From Candidatus Woesearchaeota archaeon (lineage in GTDB: Archaea; Nanobdellota; Nanobdellia; Woesearchaeales; ARS49), in contig JAPLZR010000138.1 in assembly GCA_026394935.1 (NCBI GenBank), positions 1 to 6,195 on the forward strand: DNA of 6,195 bases, given 5' to 3'. The notes under the pieces are model-generated. The model was not told where the DNA came from. It did no database searches and saw only the letters and a program-made list of their open reading frames with translations. A program made the position numbers and the translations under genes. Shown here piece by piece: positions 1 through 5,067 of this stretch (positions are counted from its first letter, which is position 1; the number at the start of each line of letters is the position of its first letter).

Positions 1-18
1 GCTAAAAGCATCGCTCAT
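1..18 (-). CDS. Possible start of a downstream gene, cut by the window edge
   Basis: An ATG at 18-16 overlaps the TGA stop of the RPA gene in an ATGA arrangement and opens a frame reading MSDAFS up to the window edge. The same 4-nt overlap occurs at three gene junctions elsewhere in this window, and archaeal RPA genes are often followed by an RPA-associated gene, so a coupled partner is plausible. No clear ribosome site precedes it and only six codons are visible, so it may be chance. Confidence 0.35.
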
Positions 19-986
19 TGTTTATTCATCTTCGCTAATTCTTCTTCTATATTTGCCTTGTGGACTTGGTTTGCGATGAATTCTATTCTGTCAAAGAAAG
101 TGTTCTTTTTCGCTCGACCAACAAATCTGAACTGTTCTCCTAACAACTCCGTTTTCAACGGTTCGAATGTTTCTGGATTCACGCGGTATGCTATCATTTG
201 TTCTTTTGTTTTGCTTAGTAATCGTTCTGCTTGGTTTCTGAACAGTACTACACGTATGTTTTCTGTTCCGTCATCTAAGAATACGTTAACAAGATATGAA
301 TAGTCTGGCATTAGTGCTGAGTGTTCGTTGCATACCCATTGTCCTTCTACTTCTTTTAGTCTTGTTCCGCATTGTGGGCAGACTTCGAAGAATTTTGGGT
401 CAAATACCTGCACAACAGTTCCCACCACTTCTACTTGTTCTTCGCTTTCTGTTAGTTCTTTTAGTGTTTTTCTTTGTGCTGTTTTTACTCCTGGCACTTG
501 TTCTGGCGGGTCTAGTATTAGTCTGCTTTGTTCATTCAAATGCACTTCTTTGTAGCCTCTTTGGTTTTCTCTTACCATTCCGCCTGTGATTTTGAGTGGT
601 GTTCCTTGTGTTAATTGTTTCAGGATGTCTGCTTGGTTTCCCCAGCACACTATTCTTATGATTCCTGTGTCGTCTCCTACTAGGAAGCTTCCTACTTTTC
701 CTGCGCTTCCGTCTGCTCTTTGGAAGTCTCTTGTTTCAAAGATTTGTGTTACTCTGCCTAGTACGTCTGCGCTTCTCATTCCTGGGAGTAAATCTCTGAT
801 TTTTCCTCCGCCTTCTAGTAGTTTGACTCCTAGTTCGTTTGCTATGATGTGTGCTGCTCCTTCTTTTGATATCAGGCCGGCTAGTGATAGGCATTTTGCT
901 TCTATTTTTGCCATTAGGTCTGCTTCAGAAATTCCTGTTTTCTCTTTTATGCGTGCCAGCATGTCTGGCAGTGGTATTCTTATCAA
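15..986 (-). CDS. Replication protein A-like single-stranded DNA-binding protein (OB folds, zinc motif)
   Basis: This 323-residue protein should bind single-stranded DNA in the cytoplasm during replication, repair and recombination. Residues 1-60 form the helical N-terminal region typical of archaeal RPA, with a GLISKEGAAHIIANELGV-type stretch at 37-54. A first OB fold spans about 70-160 and includes VLGRVTQIFE and GDDTGIIRIVCWG. A second OB-type region spans about 183-305 and carries an embedded zinc motif, C203-x2-C206-x12-C219-x2-H222, characteristic of archaeal RPA41/RPA1-like proteins. The start is TTG at 986: a strong GGGGTGA lies four bases upstream, the frame upstream closes at a TGA (1005-1007) with no ATG, and the first ATG (codon 9) would be too far from that site. 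The gene has its own probable promoter and is probably not functionally tied to the membrane-protein cluster before it. Paralogue (RPA1/2/3) and gene symbol cannot be fixed from sequence alone. Confidence 0.93.
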   Translation of the reverse strand: MIRIPLPDMLARIKEKTGISEADLMAKIEAKCLSLAGLISKEGAAHIIANELGVKLLEGGGKIRDLLPGMRSADVLGRVTQIFETRDFQRADGSAGKVGSFLVGDDTGIIRIVCWGNQADILKQLTQGTPLKITGGMVRENQRGYKEVHLNEQSRLILDPPEQVPGVKTAQRKTLKELTESEEQVEVVGTVVQVFDPKFFEVCPQCGTRLKEVEGQWVCNEHSALMPDYSYLVNVFLDDGTENIRVVLFRNQAERLLSKTKEQMIAYRVNPETFEPLKTELLGEQFRFVGRAKKNTFFDRIEFIANQVHKANIEEELAKMNKQ

Positions 987-990
987 TTGT

Positions 991-997
991 TCACCCC
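991..997 (-). promoter_or_regulatory. Ribosome binding site of the RPA gene
   Basis: The minus strand reads GGGGTGA, followed by ACAA and the TTG start codon at 986. It matches the archaeal anti-Shine-Dalgarno complement GGAGGTGA and is what decides the non-ATG start of RPA. Confidence 0.75.
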
Positions 998-1019
998 GTT
1001 CAACTCAGAATGTTTGACC

Positions 1020-1036
1020 TTTTTAAAGATTTATAT
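1020..1036 (-). promoter_or_regulatory. Probable TATA promoter of the RPA gene
   Basis: The minus strand carries two overlapping AT-rich boxes, TATAAATC (1035-1028) and TTTAAAAA (1027-1020). With the usual 25-27 nt from box centre to transcription start, the first gives a start near 1006 and a leader of about 20 nt that contains the ribosome site. The second would start near 998, only just covering it, so the first is preferred. The element overlaps the TAA stop of the preceding gene (1031-1033), so RPA is probably transcribed separately from the membrane-protein cluster. Confidence 0.5.
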
Positions 1037-1759
1037 TGTGGGAGTGGTAGTTTTTGCCGGCAGATATAGTATGTAGCATGGCTGTGTTTTTCCCAGGCTT
1101 ATTATGAAGGTGTACTCGTCGTCTTTCATTGTGAAACTCCAGCTTGTTGGCATTTTTTGTTTTATGCAGTCTTCTTGTTTTTCTGTGTCGCTGCATTCTT
1201 TTGCTATTACTCCCAGGACCGTCAGTATTTGCGGGTATTCTTCCAGTTTGTGGTCGTATTTTATTTTGAAGTTTGGCCTGTATGCCCAGGTTCCTATTGT
1301 TTTGCCTGTGAAATCGTGCAGTTGTAGTATTGCCGGTTGTATTGCGATTCCTTCTATTTCTCCTTGTGTGAAGTATAATTCGTAATTATCCAGCGGTATG
1401 TCTTGTTTTGTTTTCGCTGCGTATGCTTTCAGGTATTCGTTCATTTTTGTGTTGAATGCCTGTTTTGCTGTATCTGTGACATTCATTTGCATTGTCAGTA
1501 TTTTTGGTCTGTCTTTTGTGTTTGCATAAGTGCAGCTTCCTTCTGTTGCTTTTATTGTCGTTGGCATTGATAGCATGGCTGCATTTGTGATGTAATTATT
1601 CAGGAATGTTCTTTCTGCTTGTATTCTGAGCAATGGTATTTCTACGTCTCCAACAGCTCCTGTTCTGGCTACTCTGCTGGTGAGCGATGCATAGAGCATG
1701 AATACTCCTATCGCCACTACTGCCCATAATAGTATTGCGTAGTATCCTTTTTTATTCAT
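1031..1759 (-). CDS. N-anchored pilin-like protein K, 242 aa
   Basis: Function not recognised. The N-terminus is MNKKG followed by a hydrophobic segment at about 6-25, so the rest should face outside. A short basic and small-residue stretch is followed by an IPLLRIQAERTFLNNYI helix (41-57), resembling the helical stem after a pilin N-terminus. The ectodomain has four cysteines (76, 189, 198, 228). The C189-x8-C198 pair follows a YRPNFKIKYDHKLEEY segment (160-175), a layout I recall in other DPANN membrane-anchored proteins. The start is set by AAGGCGA at 1771-1765, five bases before the ATG. It overlaps gene J by 8 nt and is the last gene of its block. KKG-YY does not fit the strict prepilin consensus, so a plain signal-anchored protein is the main alternative. 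Confidence 0.85.
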   Translation of the reverse strand: MNKKGYYAILLWAVVAIGVFMLYASLTSRVARTGAVGDVEIPLLRIQAERTFLNNYITNAAMLSMPTTIKATEGSCTYANTKDRPKILTMQMNVTDTAKQAFNTKMNEYLKAYAAKTKQDIPLDNYELYFTQGEIEGIAIQPAILQLHDFTGKTIGTWAYRPNFKIKYDHKLEEYPQILTVLGVIAKECSDTEKQEDCIKQKMPTSWSFTMKDDEYTFIISLGKTQPCYILYLPAKTTTPTI

Positions 1760-2189
1760 ACAGTTCGCCTTGTATTTTTATTGTTCTGGTGCCTTTTTCT
1801 GTTGGTATTATGATTTCTCTGTAGTATGTTTTTTTGTAGTGGGTGTATGGGCTTTTCACCATTATGTTGCAGGTGATGTCGCCCGTGCATATTTCTTGTT
1901 GCATGCCCGGAGGCATTATTGTCTTGTATTTGTTTTTTGCAAGGAAATCTTCCAGTAATGTGCTCATTTGTTTTGCATTGATGTCTGGAGGTATTTTTAG
2001 TCCTGCCAGTCCCTCATCCAGTTTAATTATGGCAAGATTTGCTTCTGTTTGTGATTGTTGTCCTATGCTTAGCTCGTCTGCTGCGAAGAAATAGAATGCT
2101 AGTATTGATATTATTATCAACGGTACTGCTATGATTAGCAAAAAGGCTTCTACGTCGGCTTTTTTTCCGAAACTATGTGAGTTTTTCAT
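1752..2189 (-). CDS. N-anchored pilin-like protein J, 145 aa
   Basis: Function not recognised. The leader MKNSHSFGKKA is followed by DVEAF and a hydrophobic segment at about 15-36. K-A-D-V matches the archaeal prepilin-peptidase consensus ([KR][GA] then an allowed +1/+2 pair), so this is one of the three best class III signal-peptide candidates in the window. The ectodomain (37-145) has two cysteines, C101 and C107, close enough for a small disulfide loop (C-TGDIT-C), then a beta-rich tail containing TYYREIIIPTEKGTRTIKI. The start overlaps the end of gene I by 17 nt. Unlike its neighbours it has no visible ribosome site (the bases before ATG read GGCCACCAAAAT), so translation probably depends on ribosomes finishing gene I. 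No ATG further upstream in frame looks better. Confidence 0.83.
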   Translation of the reverse strand: MKNSHSFGKKADVEAFLLIIAVPLIIISILAFYFFAADELSIGQQSQTEANLAIIKLDEGLAGLKIPPDINAKQMSTLLEDFLAKNKYKTIMPPGMQQEICTGDITCNIMVKSPYTHYKKTYYREIIIPTEKGTRTIKIQGELYE

Positions 2190-2634
2190 ATTTTGGTGGC
2201 CAGACTTGTTCTATCAGTACTACTGCTGGTCCTTTGTCTGTTTGGTATGTTTTGTTTGATACGAATAATTCGTATTTTACTGGTGCTAGCGGTCTTGCGT
2301 CTCTGTAGAATTTTTTGTTGCCGTAGCATTCTTTGCCGTCTATGTATGTTCTGAATGCGAATGCTTTTTGCGACATTGACCATTTTATTGTGTTGTTGTA
2401 GCATACGTCATCGTAATCTTTTGTTAGTATTCCCTGCTGGCTTCCCATCACAGGATCATATTCATCAAATGTCGTGTATATTCTTTGTTCTGTTATTGCT
2501 GCGTCTGTCCAGTATGGCTGTCCTGCTGCGTCCAGCATTCTACTCGGCATTGACCATAATGCGAATACGACTGCCAGTGTTAATGGCAGGTATGCGAACC
2601 AGTATATGCTGAATGCTGCTTTTTTATTCAGCAT
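2173..2634 (-). CDS. N-anchored pilin-like protein I, 153 aa
   Basis: Function not recognised. MLNKKA precedes an aromatic-rich hydrophobic segment (about 8-28, FSIYWFAYLPLTLAVVFALW), then an ectodomain with two cysteines at 78 and 103 that could form a single disulfide. The central part, SQKAFAFRTYIDGKECYGNKKFYRDARPLAPV (88-119), is dense in aromatic and basic residues and is probably the functional core. K-A-A-F departs from the strict prepilin consensus at +2. GGAG at 2647-2644, nine bases upstream, supports the ATG at 2634, and the gene overlaps H by 11 nt and J by 17 nt. The position between H and J in a tightly coupled set suggests a subunit made in fixed ratio with them. Confidence 0.84.
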   Translation of the reverse strand: MLNKKAAFSIYWFAYLPLTLAVVFALWSMPSRMLDAAGQPYWTDAAITEQRIYTTFDEYDPVMGSQQGILTKDYDDVCYNNTIKWSMSQKAFAFRTYIDGKECYGNKKFYRDARPLAPVKYELFVSNKTYQTDKGPAVVLIEQVWPPKYEKLT

Positions 2635-3439
2635 ATTTTTTTACTCCGTCGTATATTGCTGTTGCAAATTTTGCTTTGTCTGCCGGCGTGTTTATCGGCA
2701 GTGATATTTCTACCAGCATTTGGTCGCTCTGGAGGTTTCTGCTGTCAGTGTCAGGGATTAGTTGCGTGTTTACTGGTATTGGCGCTCCTCCTTTTATTGG
2801 GAATTTTTCTGCTATGTTTTGTATTATGTAGCAGGCGATTTTTTGTCCGTCTTCAGAATTTGTGTAAATCTTCACTACTGGCTCGCCCGTTCCTTCTTTT
2901 GCGTATATTGTCATTTCTCCGCTTGTTAGTTTTACTGCTATTTTTCCTATGTTGTTTATTTCTTGTTTTTCATATTGTATTTTCATTGGTTTTGTTTTTT
3001 GTTCACAGTATGGTATTATCAGGTTTGGTTTGAATCCGCTTTGTGTTCCTATTGTGTTTCCTATTTTGTAATGTGCCAATGGGCTGTTGTTTTTTTTGGG
3101 ATCGAATTCCGCATCCAATAGCAGATAATCCGGGCTTTTTGTGTAGTAGAATGTGTGTCCTGCTGCTCCGAATGCTGCTCTGGCTTGGTGTTGTCCTATT
3201 TCCAGTCCCATTCCTTCCGGTATTTTTATTTCTATTATTGCGTTTGTGTCTTTTGAAATGGCTTGCAGTGCGTCTCTTGTCATTGCGTTTCTTGCTGAAA
3301 AGATTTTTTCATCGTATGCTTTGTTCGTTCCAACTTCAACTATCGCGTTGAATATTGTGAGTCCTACTAGGCCTAGTGCAAGTACTGTCATGAACGGCGG
3401 GGATAGAACTATTTCCATTATGTTTGCTTTTTTGTTCAT
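2624..3439 (-). CDS. N-anchored pilin-like protein H, 271 aa (largest of the set)
   Basis: Function not recognised. MNKKANIMEI precedes a hydrophobic segment at about 11-34, followed by a helical stem (IVEVGTNKAYDEKIFSARNA, 33-52) and a large ectodomain. Two cysteines, C145 and C203, are the only ones. The tail contains a second helical stretch (DKAKFATAIYDGVKKYAE, 254-271). Length and single disulfide set it apart from the smaller, Cys-richer neighbours, so it could be a capping or major structural subunit; that is inference. The ATG overlaps the TGA of gene G in an ATGA junction. The nearest GGAG is 13 bases upstream, too far to act well, so coupling to G is likely. K-A-N-I is close to, but not strictly within, the prepilin cleavage consensus. 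Confidence 0.86.
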   Translation of the reverse strand: MNKKANIMEIVLSPPFMTVLALGLVGLTIFNAIVEVGTNKAYDEKIFSARNAMTRDALQAISKDTNAIIEIKIPEGMGLEIGQHQARAAFGAAGHTFYYTKSPDYLLLDAEFDPKKNNSPLAHYKIGNTIGTQSGFKPNLIIPYCEQKTKPMKIQYEKQEINNIGKIAVKLTSGEMTIYAKEGTGEPVVKIYTNSEDGQKIACYIIQNIAEKFPIKGGAPIPVNTQLIPDTDSRNLQSDQMLVEISLPINTPADKAKFATAIYDGVKKYAE

Positions 3440-3927
3440 GAGATTTCGAATTCTCCGCAGGTTCGGGAGAGTTTGATCGTGAATTTTTGGCCTACTATTA
3501 CGTCAACTTGGCTTGTTTTTGGCACGCAGGGTGTTTTGCAGTTTCCTGTGCATTCCCCTCTTAGTTTCGTGTATGGCGCGCAGGTTTCAACAAATTTTTG
3601 TTTGTTTTCATTATAATCGTATAAGCATAGGCAGGGTTGTTTTTGGCATACTGTTGGTGCTTCGTTCTGGTTGTATAGTATTATTTTGTAGTTGTATTGT
3701 GCTGTTAATGGTACGTCAACGCTTGTCGGATTTTTGTATTCTCTTTTTGTAAACGAGTCAAACTCACTTTTTACTCTTTTGAAATTGTCTTCACCAGAAG
3801 TCAGAGGCGTCATGACGAACGCCAGTATCATTCCGATTAGTATTGCTAGTGCTCCTACGAACATTATTATTTTGGGTATGTTTTCTACTAACCAGTCTAG
3901 TGCAGGTATGTCTCCTCTTTTGTTCAT
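3436..3927 (-). CDS. N-anchored cysteine-rich pilin-like protein G, 163 aa
   Basis: Function not recognised. MNKRGDIPALDWLVENIPK leads into a hydrophobic segment at about 20-39. K-R-G-D-I fits the archaeal prepilin cleavage consensus, here after G5. The ectodomain holds eight cysteines (94, 99, 101, 116, 126, 130, 134, 157) in only 64 residues, including CLC (99-101), C-APYTKLRGE-C and C-TGN-C-KTP-C. Either several disulfides or a metal site would fit; an even count outside the membrane favours disulfides. It is the first gene of block 2: a TATA box sits about 27 nt before the ATG and there is no ribosome site, so it is probably read from a leaderless message. Gene H follows with an ATGA overlap. 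Confidence 0.87.
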   Translation of the reverse strand: MNKRGDIPALDWLVENIPKIIMFVGALAILIGMILAFVMTPLTSGEDNFKRVKSEFDSFTKREYKNPTSVDVPLTAQYNYKIILYNQNEAPTVCQKQPCLCLYDYNENKQKFVETCAPYTKLRGECTGNCKTPCVPKTSQVDVIVGQKFTIKLSRTCGEFEIS

Positions 3928-3948
3928 AGCTTTATTTTTGGTTTAAGA

Positions 3949-3960
3949 AGTTTATAAACT
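3949..3960 (-). promoter_or_regulatory. TATA box for the G-H-I-J-K block (leaderless type), a perfect 12-bp palindrome
   Basis: AGTTTATAAACT is identical to its own reverse complement. The TTTATAAA core (3958-3951) is centred about 27 nt from the A of the gene G start codon at 3927. With the usual archaeal spacing, transcription would begin at or next to that ATG, and the lack of any ribosome site before it agrees. The palindrome could also support divergent initiation, but no plus-strand gene lies to its right. It directly abuts the TAA stop of gene F. Confidence 0.6.
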
Positions 3961-4319
3961 TATTTGCTTTTGCAGCAGACAAAGCTCGTTTTTTGTTTTT
4001 CTGCTTTTGCTTGGCAGTCTGGCCAGGTTCCTGGTACTGTTACCATATCTGGTGGAGGCGGGCATCCTGTTCCTTTCACGCAGGATCTTCCTTCAAATAG
4101 GCTGTAGCACCCTCCTGTTGCTGTTACGTCTTCTCCTATTTCGGTGTATTTTGATGCTCCTTTTGTTACTTGTTGTCTTATTACCAGAATCAGTATTACT
4201 AATACTACGAGACCCAATATTACCATTATTATGGTGTTGATTGCCATTTCTGCGCCTTTTTTCCTGTTTGGGGAAAAAAGACCAGCTGAACTGTGTTCAG
4301 TGCTGCCTTTCTTTTGCAT
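3960..4319 (-). CDS. Small N-anchored cysteine-rich protein F with CC tail, 119 aa
   Basis: Function not recognised. A long cytoplasmic leader (1-22) contains two KKG motifs, at 3-5 and 20-22. The second, NRKKG-AEMAINTI, directly precedes a hydrophobic segment (about 25-47) and is the likely cleavage or anchor boundary. The ectodomain has six cysteines (71, 80, 86, 102, 115, 116), a CPPPP turn (86-90) and ends in CCKSK. It resembles gene A in the I-x-T-I-I start of the membrane segment, a QQ soon after it, and the terminal CC-[KR] tail, so the two are probably paralogues. A GTG at 4328 also opens this frame, but AAGGTGA at 4331-4325 sits five bases before the ATG at 4319 and overlaps that GTG, so ATG is chosen. 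Small TM proteins ending in CC recur in DPANN genomes as I recall them. Confidence 0.83.
   Translation of the reverse strand: MQKKGSTEHSSAGLFSPNRKKGAEMAINTIIMVILGLVVLVILILVIRQQVTKGASKYTEIGEDVTATGGCYSLFEGRSCVKGTGCPPPPDMVTVPGTWPDCQAKAEKQKTSFVCCKSK
4256..4280. repeat. Perfect 9-bp inverted repeat inside gene F
   Basis: CTTTTTTCC (4256-4264) and GGAAAAAAG (4272-4280) are exact reverse complements separated by 7 bases (TGTTTGG). They lie in the coding region of gene F and encode the stretch just before and including its second KKG. The A/T-rich arms make a modest RNA hairpin. Its role, if any, is unknown. Confidence 0.5.
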
Positions 4320-4324
4320 GCGTC

Positions 4325-4331
4325 TCACCTT
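4325..4331 (-). promoter_or_regulatory. Ribosome binding site of gene F
   Basis: The minus strand reads AAGGTGA, then GACGC, then ATG (4319). It is a near-full match to GGAGGTGA and it decides between the GTG at 4328, which it overlaps, and the ATG at 4319. Confidence 0.7.
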
Positions 4332-4340
4332 CTTTCTCGG

Positions 4341-4349
4341 TTATTTAAA
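4341..4349 (-). promoter_or_regulatory. Weak TATA-like box before gene F
   Basis: TTTAAATAA on the minus strand lies in the 32-nt gap between E and F, centred about 26 nt before the chosen ATG of F. A transcript from it would start near the ATG and lose the ribosome site, which conflicts with the strong AAGGTGA. It may therefore be only AT-rich spacer, or an extra internal promoter beside read-through from block 1. Confidence 0.25.
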
Positions 4350-4351
4350 TT

Positions 4352-4888
4352 TTACTCACATTTGAACGTCATATCTGTTGTCAGGAAGATAGTGCTGTCA
4401 AATACTGAATTGTAATCACAGCATAGCAGGTATGTTCCTGGTGTCAGTATGTTTCCTTTGTCGTATGGTGTTTTCCAGTTTGCGTTTAGGACGTCTGCCG
4501 CATCCACGTCATATTTTCTTACTTCTCTCACAAGTTCTGTTTGTGTTATGCCTGTCGGCAGTCTGGGCAGGACCATGTTTGCGTGTCTGTAATTGTTCAT
4601 TTTGCCGGTTCGCATGTATTCCCAGCACCCTATTATTTCTGATGTGAGTCCTCTTAATGCTAGGTCGTGTTCTGGTTCTAGGTTGTATTTCTTTGTTGCA
4701 ACGCCTTTTTTTGTTGTGCCTGTTATTATTCCTGCTTCTTCTTCTGTTGTTGATTTTATTAGTCCTTTTTCTCCAAAGAATTTTTCTTTGACTAATGGTA
4801 TTACATAAGAGTACATAACGCCTATAAAAATCACTACGAATACTGCTCCAAGAATCAACGGTACTAATGCCATTCCTTTTTTATTCAT
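4352..4888 (-). CDS. N-anchored pilin-like protein E, 178 aa
   Basis: Function not recognised. MNKKGMALVPLI leads into a hydrophobic segment at about 8-33. K-G-M-A fits the archaeal prepilin cleavage consensus. A Thr/Gly/Lys-rich linker (40-68) follows, then an ectodomain with cysteines 88, 156, 157 and 177. Its core, GCWEYMRTGK (87-96), then a helical ITQTELVREVRKYDVDAADVL stretch (114-134), then TYLLCCDYNS (152-161), looks like a domain I recall in several DPANN anchored proteins: an early C-W, and a late C-D before a beta strand. The correct start is the ATG at 4888, in an ATGA overlap with D and after AGGA at 4897-4894; the frame extends further up but only in Arg/Thr-rich out-of-frame readings of D. 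It is the last gene of block 1. Confidence 0.87.
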   Translation of the reverse strand: MNKKGMALVPLILGAVFVVIFIGVMYSYVIPLVKEKFFGEKGLIKSTTEEEAGIITGTTKKGVATKKYNLEPEHDLALRGLTSEIIGCWEYMRTGKMNNYRHANMVLPRLPTGITQTELVREVRKYDVDAADVLNANWKTPYDKGNILTPGTYLLCCDYNSVFDSTIFLTTDMTFKCE

Positions 4889-5067
4889 TTTAGTCCTACT
4901 AGTTGTTGTATTCCTGCTTTTCCGCTTTTGACTGATATCCATATCAGCACTACTAGTCCTATTAGTCCTACTATGAGTCCTACGATGTATGCCCATCCTG
5001 GTATTTCTTGTGCCTTTTTTCCTGTTATTATGCTTATTGCGGTAGTTACCCAATTAATTTTTCGCAT
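4885..5067 (-). CDS. Mini membrane protein D, 60 aa
   Basis: Function not recognised. A 20-residue leader ending in TGKKAQ is followed by EIPGW and one glycine-rich hydrophobic segment (about 26-45, GxxxG-like spacing in IVGLIVGLIG), then only about 15 residues outside (VKSGKAGIQQLVGLK). There are no cysteines. The start is well supported: AAGGAGGA at 5080-5073 lies five bases before the ATG at 5067, one of the strongest ribosome sites in the window. It overlaps gene C by 22 nt and gene E by 4 nt (ATGA). A KKAQ-IPGW-TM arrangement with almost no ectodomain suggests a helical subunit or assembly factor rather than an adhesin. Gly-rich packing hints at helix-helix oligomers. A holin-like role is conceivable but unsupported. 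Confidence 0.85.
   Translation of the reverse strand: MRKINWVTTAISIITGKKAQEIPGWAYIVGLIVGLIGLVVLIWISVKSGKAGIQQLVGLK

Noticed and set aside
2186..2404. A second minus-strand frame of 72 residues inside gene I
   Set aside because: It is a frame-shifted shadow of gene I, rich in Gln, Arg and Ile, with no start signal of its own.
4887..4987. Repeated TAGTCCTA-like octamers suggesting a short direct-repeat array
   Set aside because: They fall at irregular spacing in gene D where Gly-Leu-Ile/Val is encoded again and again, and similar strings occur in the membrane segments of A and H. Codon repetition explains them.
4889..5053. An upstream extension of gene E (Arg/Asn/Thr-rich, 55 residues)
   Set aside because: It is the out-of-frame reading of gene D, which has a strong ribosome site and a sensible membrane helix. 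The MNKKG start at 4888 has its own AGGA and an ATGA junction.
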